Positions 48,382 through 58,118 of a stretch of DNA of 64,000 nucleotides are shown in pieces. Origin of the DNA: Streptomyces djakartensis (GTDB lineage Bacteria > Actinomycetota > Actinomycetes > Streptomycetales > Streptomycetaceae); the NCBI RefSeq assembly GCF_014651075.1, contig NZ_BMWE01000003.1:395133-459132 (forward strand), given 5' to 3'. The notes beneath the pieces were generated by a model, which was not told where the DNA came from, ran no database searches, and saw only the letters and a list, made by a program, of their open reading frames with translations. The position numbers were made by a program, and so were the translations under genes. Position 1 is the first letter of the stretch. Each line of letters begins with the position of its first letter.

Positions 48382-48967
48382 GCGCGGCAAGCCTCCGGTC
48401 GAGCCCGTCACGCTCAAGATCCTGGTGGCAGGCGGCTTCGGCGTGGGGAAGACCACGCTCGTCGGCGCGGTCAGCGAGATCAGACCGCTGCGCACCGAGG
48501 AACTGCTCACCGAGGCCGGGCGCCCGGTCGACGACACCAGCGGTGTGGAAGGCAAACGCACCACGACGGTGGCCATGGACTTCGGCCGCATCACGCTCCG
48601 CGAGGACCTGGTGCTGTACCTCTTCGGCACGCCCGGCCAGGAGCGGTTCTGGTTCATGTGGGACGAGCTGTCCGAGGGCGCGCTCGGCGCGGTCGTCCTC
48701 GCCGACACCCGCCGCCTCGAGGACTGCTTCGCCGCCGTCGACTACTTCGAGCGGCGCTCGATACCGTTCCTCGTCGGCGTCAACTGCTTCGAGGGCGCCC
48801 CGCGTTACCCGGTGGAGGACGTCCGTCAGGCCCTCGACCTCGACGAGGGCGTACCGCTGTTGATGTGCGACGCCCGCGACCGCGAGTCGGTCAAGGAGGC
48901 ACTCATCGGGGTCGTCCAGCACGCCATGGCGTACGCGGCCGACCGTCGTCGGTCCGTGACCACCTGA
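48362..48967 (+). CDS. cvnD: conservon GTPase CvnD
   Basis: A 201-residue small GTPase: P-loop [15 protein letters not shown], switch region [19 protein letters not shown]3-like [17 protein letters not shown] and a degenerate NKxD ([11 protein letters not shown]). Starts within the last 20 bases of the oxoprolinase gene behind AGGAGAAGAG, 32 codons downstream of the first in-frame ATG. It is the effector GTPase of the conservon, controlled by CvnB. It ends at a terminator shared with glpK. Confidence 0.95.
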
Positions 48968-48987
48968 CGACGGCCGGCCCGCGGGCG

Positions 48988-49020
48988 CGGCCCGGACCCA
49001 CGCCGACAGGGTCCGGGCCG
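48988..49020. terminator. 12-bp hairpin between cvnD and glpK
   Basis: CGGCCCGGACCC (48988-48999) pairs with GGGTCCGGGCCG (49009-49020) over a 9-base loop, between two converging genes. Confidence 0.85.
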
Positions 49021-49032
49021 GGATCTGCGTGG

Positions 49033-50553
49033 CTAGCTGCCGCCGTCCTCCTCCCAGCCGAAGCTCCTCTCCACGGCCTTGTGCCAGTTGTGGTACTCGC
49101 GGTCCCGTACCGACGCCTCCATGGACGGGGTCCACTCGACGTCCTTCTGCCAGTGCGCCTTGAGTTCGTCGGTGTCGTTCCACACACCGGTGGCCAGACC
49201 GGCTGCGTAAGCGGCTCCCAGACAGGTCGTCTCCGAGACCTTGGGCCGCACCACCGGCACGTCGAGCACGTCCGACTGGTGCTGCATCAGCAGATTGTTC
49301 TTCGTCATGCCGCCGTCGACCTTCAGGGTGGTGATGTGCACCCCGGAGTCCTGGAACATGGCGTCCACGACCTCGCGGGTCTGCCAGCTCGTGGCCTCCA
49401 GCACCGCGCGCGCGAGGTGCGCCTTCGTGACGTACCGGGTCAGCCCGGTGACCACGCCGCGCGCGTCGGAGCGCCAGTACGGTGCGAACAGGCCCGAGAA
49501 CGCCGGCACGATGTACGCGCCGCCGTTGTCCTCCACGCTCGCCGCCAGCGGCTCGATCTCGTCGGCGGTACGGATGATGCCGAGCTGGTCGCGGAACCAC
49601 TGGACCAGCGCGCCCGTGATGGCTATCGCTCCCTCCAGGCAGTAGACCGGCGCCTCACTGCCGATCTTGTAGCCCATCGTCGTCAGCAGACCGCTCTTCG
49701 ACTGCACCGGACGGTTCCCGGTGTTGAGCAGCAGGAAGCTGCCCGTGCCGTACGTGTTCTTCGCGGTGCCCACGTCGTAGCAGGCCTGGCCGAACACGGC
49801 GGCCTGCTGGTCGCCGAGCGCGGAGGCCACGGGAACCCCGGCGAGCTGTCCGACGGCCGTGCCGTAGACCTCGGCGGAGGATTTGATCTCGGGCAGCACG
49901 GCCTCCGGGATGTTCATCGCCGAGAGGATCGAGGGGTCCCACTGCAGGGTCTCCAGGTTCATCAGCATGGTGCGCCCGGCGTTGGTCACGTCGGTGACGT
50001 GCTGCCCGCCGTCCGTACCGCCCGTGAGGTTCCAGATCAGCCAGGAGTCCATCGTGCCGAAGGCGATCTCACCGCGCTCGGCCCGGGCCCGCAGGTCGGG
50101 CACGTTGTCGAACAGCCATGCCGCCTTGGGCCCGGAGAAGTACGTGGCCAGCGGCAGTCCCGTCTGCTCACGGAACCGGTCCTGCCCGTCCGAGCCGCCC
50201 AGCTGGTTGCACAGCGCCGCCGTCCGCGTGTCCTGCCAGACGATGGCGTTGTGCACCGGCTTGCCCGTCTTGCGGTCCCACAGCAGGGTCGTCTCGCGCT
50301 GGTTGGTGATCCCCATCGCGCTCAGCTGGTCGGCCCTCAGGCCGGCCTTCGCGAGCGCGCCCGCGACGACCGCCTGCGTCTTGGACCAGATCTCGGTGGC
50401 GTCGTGCTCCACCCAGCCGGGCTTGGGAAAGATCTGGCGGTGCTCGCGCTGGTCGACGGCGACGATGGCGCCGTCCTGGTTGAAGACGATGCAGCGGCTC
50501 GACGTGGTGCCCTGGTCGATCGCTGCGACGTACTTCTCGGCGTTGTCCGTCAT
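49033..50553 (-). CDS. glpK: glycerol kinase
   Basis: A 506-residue FGGY kinase of normal length: phosphate-binding [66 protein letters not shown] and the adenosine motif [17 protein letters not shown]. It phosphorylates glycerol to sn-glycerol-3-phosphate. It follows glpF by 18 bases. Neither glpD nor a gylR-type regulator gene is in the window, unlike the classic gyl operon. Confidence 0.97.
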   Translation of the reverse strand: MTDNAEKYVAAIDQGTTSSRCIVFNQDGAIVAVDQREHRQIFPKPGWVEHDATEIWSKTQAVVAGALAKAGLRADQLSAMGITNQRETTLLWDRKTGKPVHNAIVWQDTRTAALCNQLGGSDGQDRFREQTGLPLATYFSGPKAAWLFDNVPDLRARAERGEIAFGTMDSWLIWNLTGGTDGGQHVTDVTNAGRTMLMNLETLQWDPSILSAMNIPEAVLPEIKSSAEVYGTAVGQLAGVPVASALGDQQAAVFGQACYDVGTAKNTYGTGSFLLLNTGNRPVQSKSGLLTTMGYKIGSEAPVYCLEGAIAITGALVQWFRDQLGIIRTADEIEPLAASVEDNGGAYIVPAFSGLFAPYWRSDARGVVTGLTRYVTKAHLARAVLEATSWQTREVVDAMFQDSGVHITTLKVDGGMTKNNLLMQHQSDVLDVPVVRPKVSETTCLGAAYAAGLATGVWNDTDELKAHWQKDVEWTPSMEASVRDREYHNWHKAVERSFGWEEDGGS

Positions 50554-50571
50554 GGCTACCCCTTGGCTGGT

Positions 50572-51366
50572 TCAGAAGGCTGCGTTGTAGATGACGCCAC
50601 CCAGTAGTCCGCCGATCAGTGGACCGATGACCGGGATCCAGGAGTAACCCCAGTCGGAGGTTCCCTTGTTCGGGATCGGCAGGACGGAGTGGATGATGCG
50701 CGGGCCGAGGTCACGCGCCGGGTTGATGGCATAACCCGTGGGACCACCCAGCGACAGGCCGATGCCGACGACCAGCAGGGACACCAGCAGGATCGCGATG
50801 CCGGACCCGTAGATGCCGTCGGCGCCCGGGATCTGGCCGATGCCGATGCCCTCGACGTGCCTGTCCTGGCCCACCAGGGCGAGGATCGGCAGCACCAGGG
50901 CGATGGTGGCGAGGATCTCGGTGATCAGGTTGGCGATCGGGTTCCGGATCTCCGGGATGGTGGAGAAGATCCCGAGTGTCGGCACCGGTTCATCCGCCGT
51001 GCCCTCCGTGGTGCCCGTCTGCCGCACGTTGGCCGCGAACTGGGCGTAGTACACGAGGTAGCACAGGATGGCCCCGATCATGGCCCCGGTGATCTGACCC
51101 AGCAGGTAGACCCAGACCTTGCTCCACACGCCGGTGTCGACGGCGAGACCGAAGGTGACGGCCGGGTTGATGACCCCTCCGGAGAGGGGAGCGGCGGTGT
51201 ACGCGCCGGCCAGCACGCCGAATCCCCAGCCGAACGCGATGACGATCCAGCCCGAGGCCCGGGCCTTCGAGAATCTCAGTGTGACGGCGGCGCACACGCC
51301 GGCGCCGAACAGGATCAGGATCGCCGTGCCGATCAACTCACCGAAGAAAATGTCTCCGTTACTCAT
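50572..51366 (-). CDS. glpF: glycerol uptake facilitator (MIP family)
   Basis: A 264-residue six-span aquaglyceroporin with both NPA motifs, VINPAVTFGLA and YAINPARDLGPR; the Asp after the second motif marks glycerol-permeable members. AGGAG lies 6 bases before the ATG. It forms an operon with glpK. A 1-kb gene-free region precedes it. Confidence 0.96.
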   Translation of the reverse strand: MSNGDIFFGELIGTAILILFGAGVCAAVTLRFSKARASGWIVIAFGWGFGVLAGAYTAAPLSGGVINPAVTFGLAVDTGVWSKVWVYLLGQITGAMIGAILCYLVYYAQFAANVRQTGTTEGTADEPVPTLGIFSTIPEIRNPIANLITEILATIALVLPILALVGQDRHVEGIGIGQIPGADGIYGSGIAILLVSLLVVGIGLSLGGPTGYAINPARDLGPRIIHSVLPIPNKGTSDWGYSWIPVIGPLIGGLLGGVIYNAAF

Positions 51367-52401
51367 GGCGGCTCCTAGGCCGTGGCCCGAGACGGTCCGC
51401 CCCGGTCCTCACGTGCAGGGTGCGTTCCCATGGCCACTTCGGCCGGCGGCAGGGAGGTCCCGCGCGCCGCCCGGCATCCGTGACGAGCGTGCCGCCGCAG
51501 CCGAATCGCCGTGGGGGGAAGAGGCCTTGGCTCTGGCGCGCCCGCGCGCCGCATTGCCGGAATGCGCCGATTATGTACGGCGATGTCGACTGACACCGGA
51601 AGTGTTCACCGGCACCCAAAGGGCGTCAAGGTCGCCGACCGCAACGGCTGACGGCCATGTGACGGGCCGGGCTCCTGCCGGGCCGGGTGGCCGGTTGTTG
51701 CACGGCCCTGGCGGCGCCCGGTCGCATCGTTGTTCAGATCTGGTCGGGCCATCGCGGGCCTCGGTCGGCCACGCGAGGCTTGGCTGGTGGTGTCCGGCCT
51801 TCGCTGGGCTCCGCCGCGGGCGATCGCCCAGCCGCACCTTGCTCCTCGCTTGCTAGCACCAGCATCCACCTGACCTGGCGGTTCCTCAACCGCACAAGTG
51901 CCGCCCCGCCGACGGCCGCGGTGCGCGGCCACGACGGAGTAGGCCCTGGCCCGTGTCCGGGCGCCGCCTGCCCGGCCTGCGCGCCCCTACGGGTGGGGCT
52001 GTCATGGGTGTGCCGGCCCCTCCCGGGGCGTCCCGTGCCTGCGCCGGGCCCGGCCCTCCCCGAACTCCTCAGCAGATCTGATCCAGCCCTGCCGAGCGGG
52101 CTCAGCCGCCCTGGAGCCATTCCGGCACTCGCACCCGGGCGTGCACGGGTACGAGTGCCCGGGCATGCTGGCCCGGCCCGGCACCAGACTCGCCCCGTGC
52201 GACGCCCTCGCAGCCTCGCGCAAGAGGCGACCACCGACCGGAAGGCGAAGCACAGAGTGCCCGTCCAGGAGCGCGCCGGAGCATGAGGACTCCACCGGGG
52301 CACCCGCCCCGGGCCCGCTTCGTGAGGCGTTCACGCAGAATTCCGACGCGATGACACAAGGTAACGCCGGACACGGTCACGGCCGCCCGGCAGCCCGCAC
52401 C
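51367..52401. other. 1.03-kb gene-free region upstream of glpF
   Basis: No supported coding frame on either strand; long frames here have Pro/Arg/Gly-rich low-complexity translations and conflict with each other. The glpF-proximal part has short inverted repeats such as CGCATT-N5-AATGCG (51550-51566) and CGCCG/CGGCG around TTATGTA (about 51565-51582), possible operator sites. The middle (about 51600-51900) reads like decayed or dispersed Streptomyces sequence. Confidence 0.55.
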
Positions 52402-53592
52402 TCACCGCACCGCGATCACCGCCGAGCCGTGCCCGAACAGCCCCTGGTTGGCGCTGATGCCCACGCGTGCGCCCGCGACCTGCCGGCCACCGGCCTCACC
52501 CCGCAGCTGCCAGGTCAGCTCGCACACCTGCGCTATCGCCTGAGCCGGAACCGCCTCTCCGAAGGACGCCAGCCCACCGCTGACGTTCACGGGTACGCGC
52601 CCGCCCAGGGCCGTCGCACCGTCCCGCAGCAGCCGCACGCCCTCGCCCGCACCGCACAGCCCCAGGTCCTCGTACCACTGCACCTCCAGAGCGGTCGAGA
52701 GGTCGTACACCTCGGCCAGTGACAGATCCTCCGGCCCGATGCCCGCCTCCTCGTAGGCGGCCCCGGCGATCGACATCCGGAACGTCCCGCCGGGCGGATC
52801 GACCGCCACCGCGGAGTCCGTGGCGATGTCCGGCAGGTCCAGCACGGTGTTCGGGAAACGAGGTGTCACCGTGGAAACGGCCCGGATCCGCACCGGCTCG
52901 GGGTGCCCGTGCCGCCGTGCGAACTCCATGCTCGCGAGCACCACGGCCGCGCCGCCGTCCGAGGTCGCGCAGATGTCGAGCAGGCGCAGCGGATCGGCGA
53001 CGACGGCTGACGCGGCGACCTCCTCGGCGGTGACCGGGCTGCGGTAGCGCGCCCTGGGGTTCAGCGCCCCCATTGCCGCGTTCTTGACCTTCACCTGTGC
53101 GAAGTCGTCCGTGGTGTCGCCGTACACAGCCATGCGTCTGCGGGCGTACAGCCCGAAGTACACGGGGTTGGTCGCCCCGAGGACCCGGAAGCGCAGCCAG
53201 TCGGGATCGTCGGGCCGGTCCCCGCCCGCAGGGCGGAAGAAACCCTTGGGAGCGGCGTCCGCTCCCACCACGAGCACCGCATCGGCCTGCCCGGACAGAA
53301 TCTGGGCCCGTGCCGCGTCGACGGCCTGCGCCCCCGACGCGCACGCCGCGTACACGCTGGCGACCCGGGATCCCTGCCAACCCAGTGCTCTCGCGAACGT
53401 CGCTCCGGCGATGTACCCCGGATAGCCGCCCCGCACGGTGCCCGCGCCGATGACAGAGCCGATGTCCCGCCACTGCAGCCCGGCGTCGGCGAGCGCCGCG
53501 CGGGCGGCCACGACGCCGTACTCGACGAAGCTCCGTCCCCACTTGCCCCACGGGTGCATCCCCGCTCCGAGCACCGCCACCTCCGCCGTCAC
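52402..53592 (-). CDS. thiolase-like protein (SCP-x/acetyl-CoA acetyltransferase family)
   Basis: A 396-residue thiolase-fold protein. The nucleophilic Cys is in SVYAACASGAQAVD; later motifs are CATSDGGAAVVLAS and a C-terminal VGISANQGLFGHGSAVIAV that replaces the usual CGGG segment, as in SCP-x/lipid-transfer thiolases. It is coupled by GTGA to a DUF35 OB-fold partner, the pairing typical of steroid side-chain or polyketide-like thiolase complexes. The acyl-CoA substrate is unknown. Confidence 0.88.
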   Translation of the reverse strand: MTAEVAVLGAGMHPWGKWGRSFVEYGVVAARAALADAGLQWRDIGSVIGAGTVRGGYPGYIAGATFARALGWQGSRVASVYAACASGAQAVDAARAQILSGQADAVLVVGADAAPKGFFRPAGGDRPDDPDWLRFRVLGATNPVYFGLYARRRMAVYGDTTDDFAQVKVKNAAMGALNPRARYRSPVTAEEVAASAVVADPLRLLDICATSDGGAAVVLASMEFARRHGHPEPVRIRAVSTVTPRFPNTVLDLPDIATDSAVAVDPPGGTFRMSIAGAAYEEAGIGPEDLSLAEVYDLSTALEVQWYEDLGLCGAGEGVRLLRDGATALGGRVPVNVSGGLASFGEAVPAQAIAQVCELTWQLRGEAGGRQVAGARVGISANQGLFGHGSAVIAVR

Positions 53593-54035
53593 GCCCGCAC
53601 CCCCGCCGGCCGCCAGTGCCACGTCGTCCACGTCGTCGCCGCGTCCTCGTGGAGCACGCCGGGAACGACCTCGGCTTCCATCCCCACCGCCAGATCCGCG
53701 ACGGTGACCCCGGGGGCGGCCTGCCCCAGCACCACGATCCGTTCGGCCGCCAGCTCCACAGCGATCAACACGTACGGTTGCCACGGAAGTTCCGGGTCGC
53801 TCACATAGGGTGACGGCGGCCGGTACCGACTGTCCGTGAACGACCAGACGCGCCCCCGTCGCGAGAGGCGGATCTCCTCCAACTCCCCGCTCGCACAGGC
53901 GGGGTTACGGCAGTAATGGTCCTCACGCGGGAAGAAGACCGAGGCGCACGACGCGCAGCGCGTCCCGAGCAGCCGGAAACCGTCCCCGTCCCCTTCGAAC
54001 CACCCCGCCACCACAGGTGTTCGTGTCCGTGGCAC
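53589..54035 (-). CDS. Zn-ribbon OB-fold (DUF35) protein
   Basis: A 148-residue DUF35 protein: rubredoxin-like zinc ribbon with Cys in GTRCASCASVFFPRED and YCRNPACAS, then an OB-fold (RRGRVWSFTDSRYRPPSPY; PYVLIAVELAAERIVVLG). Such proteins bind acyl-CoA and pair with thiolases. GTG start with GGGAGG upstream; it ends within the thiolase start. Confidence 0.92.
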   Translation of the reverse strand: MPRTRTPVVAGWFEGDGDGFRLLGTRCASCASVFFPREDHYCRNPACASGELEEIRLSRRGRVWSFTDSRYRPPSPYVSDPELPWQPYVLIAVELAAERIVVLGQAAPGVTVADLAVGMEAEVVPGVLHEDAATTWTTWHWRPAGVRA

Positions 54036-54056
54036 AGCGCCTCCCGTCGACCCGGA

Positions 54057-54073
54057 TCTGACGGTACGTCAGA
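54057..54073. promoter_or_regulatory. perfect palindrome TCTGACG-GTA-CGTCAGA
   Basis: A 7-bp perfect inverted repeat with a 3-base centre, 22 bases upstream of the DUF35 gene and 70 bases upstream of the divergent VanX-like gene. The shape fits a TetR-type operator; no regulator gene is adjacent. Confidence 0.65.
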
Positions 54074-54143
54074 AGTCTGCCACGGCCTTCGGGAATCGGC
54101 ATCCCTTCCCGGGCGGCACCATCTCCTGGTAGACGCAAGAGCC

Positions 54144-54953
54144 ATGACACGACTCACCTCCCTGGCCCGAGGCCTGATCACCGCGGTCGCCGCCCTGCTG
54201 GCGGCGACCGTCCCGACCGCCACCGCCCGGGCCGGAGCCGAGCCCGAGGCGCCCGGGGACTTCGTGGCCCTGAGAAGCGTGGACCCGACGATCATCCAGG
54301 AGATGCGCTACTTCACCCCGCACAACTTCGTCGGCGAGCGCGTCGACGGCTACGTCCAGCCGGTCTGCCTGCTCACCCGGCCCGCCGCCCGAGCCCTCCA
54401 CGAGGCCCAGCGGAAACTGCTGCGCCAGGGCTACACACTCAAGGTGTACGACTGCTACCGGCCGCAGCGCGCGGTGGACCACTTCGTCCGCTGGGCCGAG
54501 GACCTCGACGACCAGGCGATGAAGGGCGAGTTCTACCCGAACGTCGACAAGAGCCGGCTCTTCACCGACGGCTACATCGCCGGGAAGTCCGGCCACAGCC
54601 GCGGATCGACCGTGGACCTCACCCTGGTGAAGCTGCCGGCCAGGCCGACCCGGCCGTACCGCCCCGGAGAGCCCCTCGTGCCGTGCTTCGCACCCAAGGG
54701 CGAGCGGTTCCCCGACAACTCCGTCGACATGGGCACCGGCTTCGACTGTTTCGACACCCTCTCGCACACCCTGGACCCACGTGTCCAGGGCGACCGCCGC
54801 GCCAACCGGCTGCTGCTCAAGACCACCCTGGAGAAGCTCGGCTTCGTGAACCTGGCAGAGGAGTGGTGGCACTACACCTACAAGCCCGAGCCCTACCCGG
54901 ACACCTACTTCGACTTCCCGGTGTCGAGGAAGTCGCTCACCGGCCACCACTGA
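54144..54953 (+). CDS. secreted D-Ala-D-Ala dipeptidase (VanX/M15D)
   Basis: A 269-residue protein with a Sec signal peptide (LITAVAALLAATVPTATARA) and an M15 peptidase domain: MRYFTPHNFVGERVDGY, VYDCYRPQRAVDHFVRWA, the metal site KSGHSRGSTVDLTLV (His, Asp), MGTGFDCFDT and EEWWHYTYK (catalytic Glu, third His). Being exported, it is more likely a peptidoglycan-peptide or nutritional dipeptidase than a cytosolic vancomycin-resistance VanX; no vanHA is present. Confidence 0.93.
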   Translation: MTRLTSLARGLITAVAALLAATVPTATARAGAEPEAPGDFVALRSVDPTIIQEMRYFTPHNFVGERVDGYVQPVCLLTRPAARALHEAQRKLLRQGYTLKVYDCYRPQRAVDHFVRWAEDLDDQAMKGEFYPNVDKSRLFTDGYIAGKSGHSRGSTVDLTLVKLPARPTRPYRPGEPLVPCFAPKGERFPDNSVDMGTGFDCFDTLSHTLDPRVQGDRRANRLLLKTTLEKLGFVNLAEEWWHYTYKPEPYPDTYFDFPVSRKSLTGHH

Positions 54954-55000
54954 GCCGCCTGCCCGCGACGCCCTCCGCGTGATCGGCTACAGTCCGCCGC

Positions 55001-55537
55001 GTGTCCGAAACTCAAGCCTCCACTGCCAACTCAGCGCCGGGCTCCCACTGTTCGAGCTGCGGCGCGCCGTACGGAGAGGGCGTCTCCGGCTGGCCCCGCA
55101 CCTGCCCGGCGTGCGCCGCCGTGGCCTACCGCAATCCACTCCCGGTCGCGGTGGCCCTCCAGCCCGTCTACGACACCAGGGGCACCGCCCTGGTCGTCAT
55201 CACCCGAACCGTGGCTCCCGCGCGCGGAGGCACGGCACTGCCCGGCGGCTACATCGACGACCGGGAGGACTGGCGGCAGGCCGTCGTGCGCGAACTGAAG
55301 GAGGAGACAGGCATCGACGCGGCCGCCCGGGAGGTGCGCCTCGTCGACGCGATGAGCGCGCCCGACGGGCACCTGCTGCTGTTCGGTCTTCTGCCCGAAC
55401 GCCCGGTCGAAAGCCTGCCGCCCTCCGCCACCACGGACGAGACGACGGGCTGGCACCTTCTGCGCAGGGCGGAAGAGCTCGCGTTCCCCCTGCACACACT
55501 GGCCGTACGGGCCTGGTTCGAGGGGCGGTACATCTGA
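55001..55537 (+). CDS. Nudix hydrolase with N-terminal zinc ribbon
   Basis: A 178-residue protein: N-terminal zinc ribbon (CSSCGAPYG...CPACAAVAY) as in NudC-like and ADP-ribose enzymes, then a Nudix domain whose box begins GGYIDDREDW and continues RELKEETGI. Substrate unknown. A TACAGT -10-like hexamer (54989-54994) lies 6 bases before the GTG and no ribosome-binding site is seen, so it may be leaderless. Confidence 0.93.
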   Translation: MSETQASTANSAPGSHCSSCGAPYGEGVSGWPRTCPACAAVAYRNPLPVAVALQPVYDTRGTALVVITRTVAPARGGTALPGGYIDDREDWRQAVVRELKEETGIDAAAREVRLVDAMSAPDGHLLLFGLLPERPVESLPPSATTDETTGWHLLRRAEELAFPLHTLAVRAWFEGRYI

Positions 55538-55539
55538 GC

Positions 55540-57906
55540 TCAGCCCTCTGCGGCCCCGCGGACGCGCACGGGGTGGGACGGCGCGGCCCCGCCGTCCTCA
55601 CCCTCTCGGTCGACGACCACCCGCGAGCCCGTCCACCGAGCGGTGTAGCGCTCGATCTCCGGCTCCTCCCCGGCCTCGTCCCCGTCCGGCGGCACGACCA
55701 GCCCGCCCCCGGCCCGGCCCGGGGCGGGCGCCCACACCTCCAGTTCGAGCCTGTCGTCCTGACCCCGTACCGGGATCACCGCACCCGCGCGCGCGAACAC
55801 CGGGACCCGTGACAGGGGCGCGTCGACGAGCACCTGCGCCGGCCCCTCGTAAGCCCGCTCCGTCACCGTGTCATACCAGCGCCCCCGCGGCAGTTGCACC
55901 GCGCGCCGGTCCGCGCCCGGGCCCAGCACCGGCGCCACCAGCAGGCTGTCACCCAGCAGGAAGGCGTCCTCGCAGTCCCGCAGTGCCCGCTCCTCCGGCG
56001 CCGACCACCACAGGGGCCGCACGTAAGGCGCTCCGGTACGCCGCGCCAGATGTGCCAGCGTCATGAAGTACGGCAGCAGCCGACGGCGCTCGACCAGCGC
56101 CGCCCGCGCGTGCTCAAGCACCTCGGGACCGAACTCCCACGGCTCCCTGCGCCCCGCCCGCAGACTCGCGTGCGTCCGGAACAGCGGCAGATAGGCGCCC
56201 AGCTGGAACCACCGCAGATACAGCTCGGGTGACGGCTCCCCGTCGAAGCCCCCGATGTCCGGCCCCGAGTACGGAACGCCGCACAGCCCCAGCCCCATCA
56301 CCAGCGCCAGGGACGCGCGCAGCCCGGACCAGCCGGTGGCCACGTCCCCGGACCACGCCCCTCCGTAGCGCTGCATGCCGGCCCACCCGGACCGGGAGAA
56401 CAGGAACGGCCGCTCCCCGGGGGCGAGCTTCCGCAGCCCTTCGAAGCCGGCCCGGGCCATGCACAGGGCGTACACGTTGTGCGCCTCACGATGGTCACCG
56501 CCCCGCCCCTCCAGACCGTGCCGCGCCGAACGCGGCAGCGTGGACTCCCCGAAGGCGGTGAACGACGTCGGCTCGTTCATGTCGTGCCAGAAGCCCGAGA
56601 ACCCCTGGGCGAGCCGCTCCTCGTAGAGGCCGCCCCACCACTCACGCACACGCGCCTGCGTATAGTCCGGGAACACCGCCTCCCCGGGCCACACGACACC
56701 CTCCACGACCTCACCGGCCGCGTCCCGCACGAACGCGTCCACGGCCGCACCGCCGTCGTACACGGCGTTGCCCGGCAGCGCCTTGACGGCCGGATCGACG
56801 ATGGACACCAGCCGGACGCCGTCCCTGCGGAGTTCCTCGGCCAGCACGGGCAGCTTCGGGAAGCGGTCCTGGTCGACCGTGAACACCTGGTGCCCGTCCA
56901 GGTGGTCGATGTCCAGGTGCACGGCGTCGAGTGGCAGTCCGTGCTCCAGGTAGCCCGTGACGACCCGCCGCACCTCCTGCTCGCTGCCGAACCCCCACCG
57001 GGCGTGATGATGACCGAGCGCCCACGAGGGTGGCAGCGCGGGAGCCCCGGTGAGGGACGCCCAGGCGAGCAGCACGCGAGCCGGGGTGCCCACCATGACC
57101 CAGCAGCGCAGCGGACCGCCCTCCATGCGCAGCTCGCTCGTCCCGGCGCGGTCATGGCCGGAGCCCGCGCCCTCCTCACCCTCCCGGAGCCTCACCGTGC
57201 CGTCCCACGAGCTGTCGTGGAACGCCAGATGCGTACCGCCGTCGGCCACCACGAACTGCACCGGCATCGTGATGTACAACGGGTCGTCGCCCGGTGCGAA
57301 CGGGCGGCCCGGGTCGGTGTTCCACAGCCGGTACGTCCCGTCCGGCAACCGAGGACCCGACGCCCGCCCGCCGAGCCCGAAGAACCGCGCGTCGGCAGCC
57401 ACCTCCGAGCGCTGCATCCACCGCGCCGGGCCGCCGGCGACCGGCTCCCACCAGCGCGGCGGCAGATCACGCCGCAGGGTCACACCACCGGGTGTCCGCA
57501 CCTCCACCGCGCCGTGCCGCGAGACCACGACCGTCACCCGCTCGGCCACCACTCGCCAGCCACCGTCGGTGTCCGGCTCCAGCACCGCCCGCGGGTCCGG
57601 CTCCGGGCACCCGGCCAGCGCGTACGACGGCTCCGGCTCGGCCCCGTCCCAGCCCCAGAAGACGGCCCCGTTCACCGCGACCAGAATCCGCAGCTCCGAC
57701 CGGGCGAACCGGACGACACCGCCCCCGGGCCCCGGCACCACGTCCTCCACGTGCCCTGGCACCCGAGCCCGCTCCGCCCCCCTGGGCGGCAGCCCGGTGG
57801 CATCGGCCCGCCGCCTGCGCCACGCTGCTCGTACGGTGCGCACACCCTGCGCCGCCCCCACCGAACCCACCGCCTTCACCGAACGCACCAGGCCACGACC
57901 GTTCAT
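55540..57906 (-). CDS. GH31 alpha-glucosidase
   Basis: A 788-residue GH31 enzyme: N-terminal galactose-mutarotase-like domain, (beta/alpha)8 barrel with nucleophile Asp in GFWHDMNEPTSF and acid/base Asp in GAWSGDVATGWSG, then PYSGPDIGGFDGEPSPELYL and C-terminal beta-sandwiches. No signal peptide, so cytoplasmic. It probably hydrolyses alpha-glucosides. The ATG at 57906 has AGGGTGAG upstream; a GTG three codons earlier is possible. It converges on the Nudix gene with 2 bases between stops. Confidence 0.93.
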   Translation of the reverse strand: MNGRGLVRSVKAVGSVGAAQGVRTVRAAWRRRRADATGLPPRGAERARVPGHVEDVVPGPGGGVVRFARSELRILVAVNGAVFWGWDGAEPEPSYALAGCPEPDPRAVLEPDTDGGWRVVAERVTVVVSRHGAVEVRTPGGVTLRRDLPPRWWEPVAGGPARWMQRSEVAADARFFGLGGRASGPRLPDGTYRLWNTDPGRPFAPGDDPLYITMPVQFVVADGGTHLAFHDSSWDGTVRLREGEEGAGSGHDRAGTSELRMEGGPLRCWVMVGTPARVLLAWASLTGAPALPPSWALGHHHARWGFGSEQEVRRVVTGYLEHGLPLDAVHLDIDHLDGHQVFTVDQDRFPKLPVLAEELRRDGVRLVSIVDPAVKALPGNAVYDGGAAVDAFVRDAAGEVVEGVVWPGEAVFPDYTQARVREWWGGLYEERLAQGFSGFWHDMNEPTSFTAFGESTLPRSARHGLEGRGGDHREAHNVYALCMARAGFEGLRKLAPGERPFLFSRSGWAGMQRYGGAWSGDVATGWSGLRASLALVMGLGLCGVPYSGPDIGGFDGEPSPELYLRWFQLGAYLPLFRTHASLRAGRREPWEFGPEVLEHARAALVERRRLLPYFMTLAHLARRTGAPYVRPLWWSAPEERALRDCEDAFLLGDSLLVAPVLGPGADRRAVQLPRGRWYDTVTERAYEGPAQVLVDAPLSRVPVFARAGAVIPVRGQDDRLELEVWAPAPGRAGGGLVVPPDGDEAGEEPEIERYTARWTGSRVVVDREGEDGGAAPSHPVRVRGAAEG

Positions 57907-58118
57907 GCTGCTCACCCTGCCACTGACCGCCCGGCGCGTGGGTGTCGTTCAACTGCCGTTCACCCGTGCCAGGGCCACATCTTCACGACACGGACTATGT
58001 GGGGCGCACCCTGGTGCCGAAGTCGATCACATGGCATTGTCCGTGCCAGCCGCGCCACGCGCACACCCCAGCCCGTGCGCGCAGGACGCACACGACGCGC
58101 ACAGTCCGGGAGCCGACC

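Noticed and set aside
51600..52330. Several overlapping 100-200 codon frames in the gap upstream of glpF.
   Set aside because: Pro/Arg-rich translations, no ribosome-binding sites, mutually overlapping on both strands; not supported as genes.
54144..54953. Vancomycin-resistance vanX.
   Set aside because: The protein has a signal peptide and no vanH/vanA neighbours; a secreted dipeptidase is more likely.
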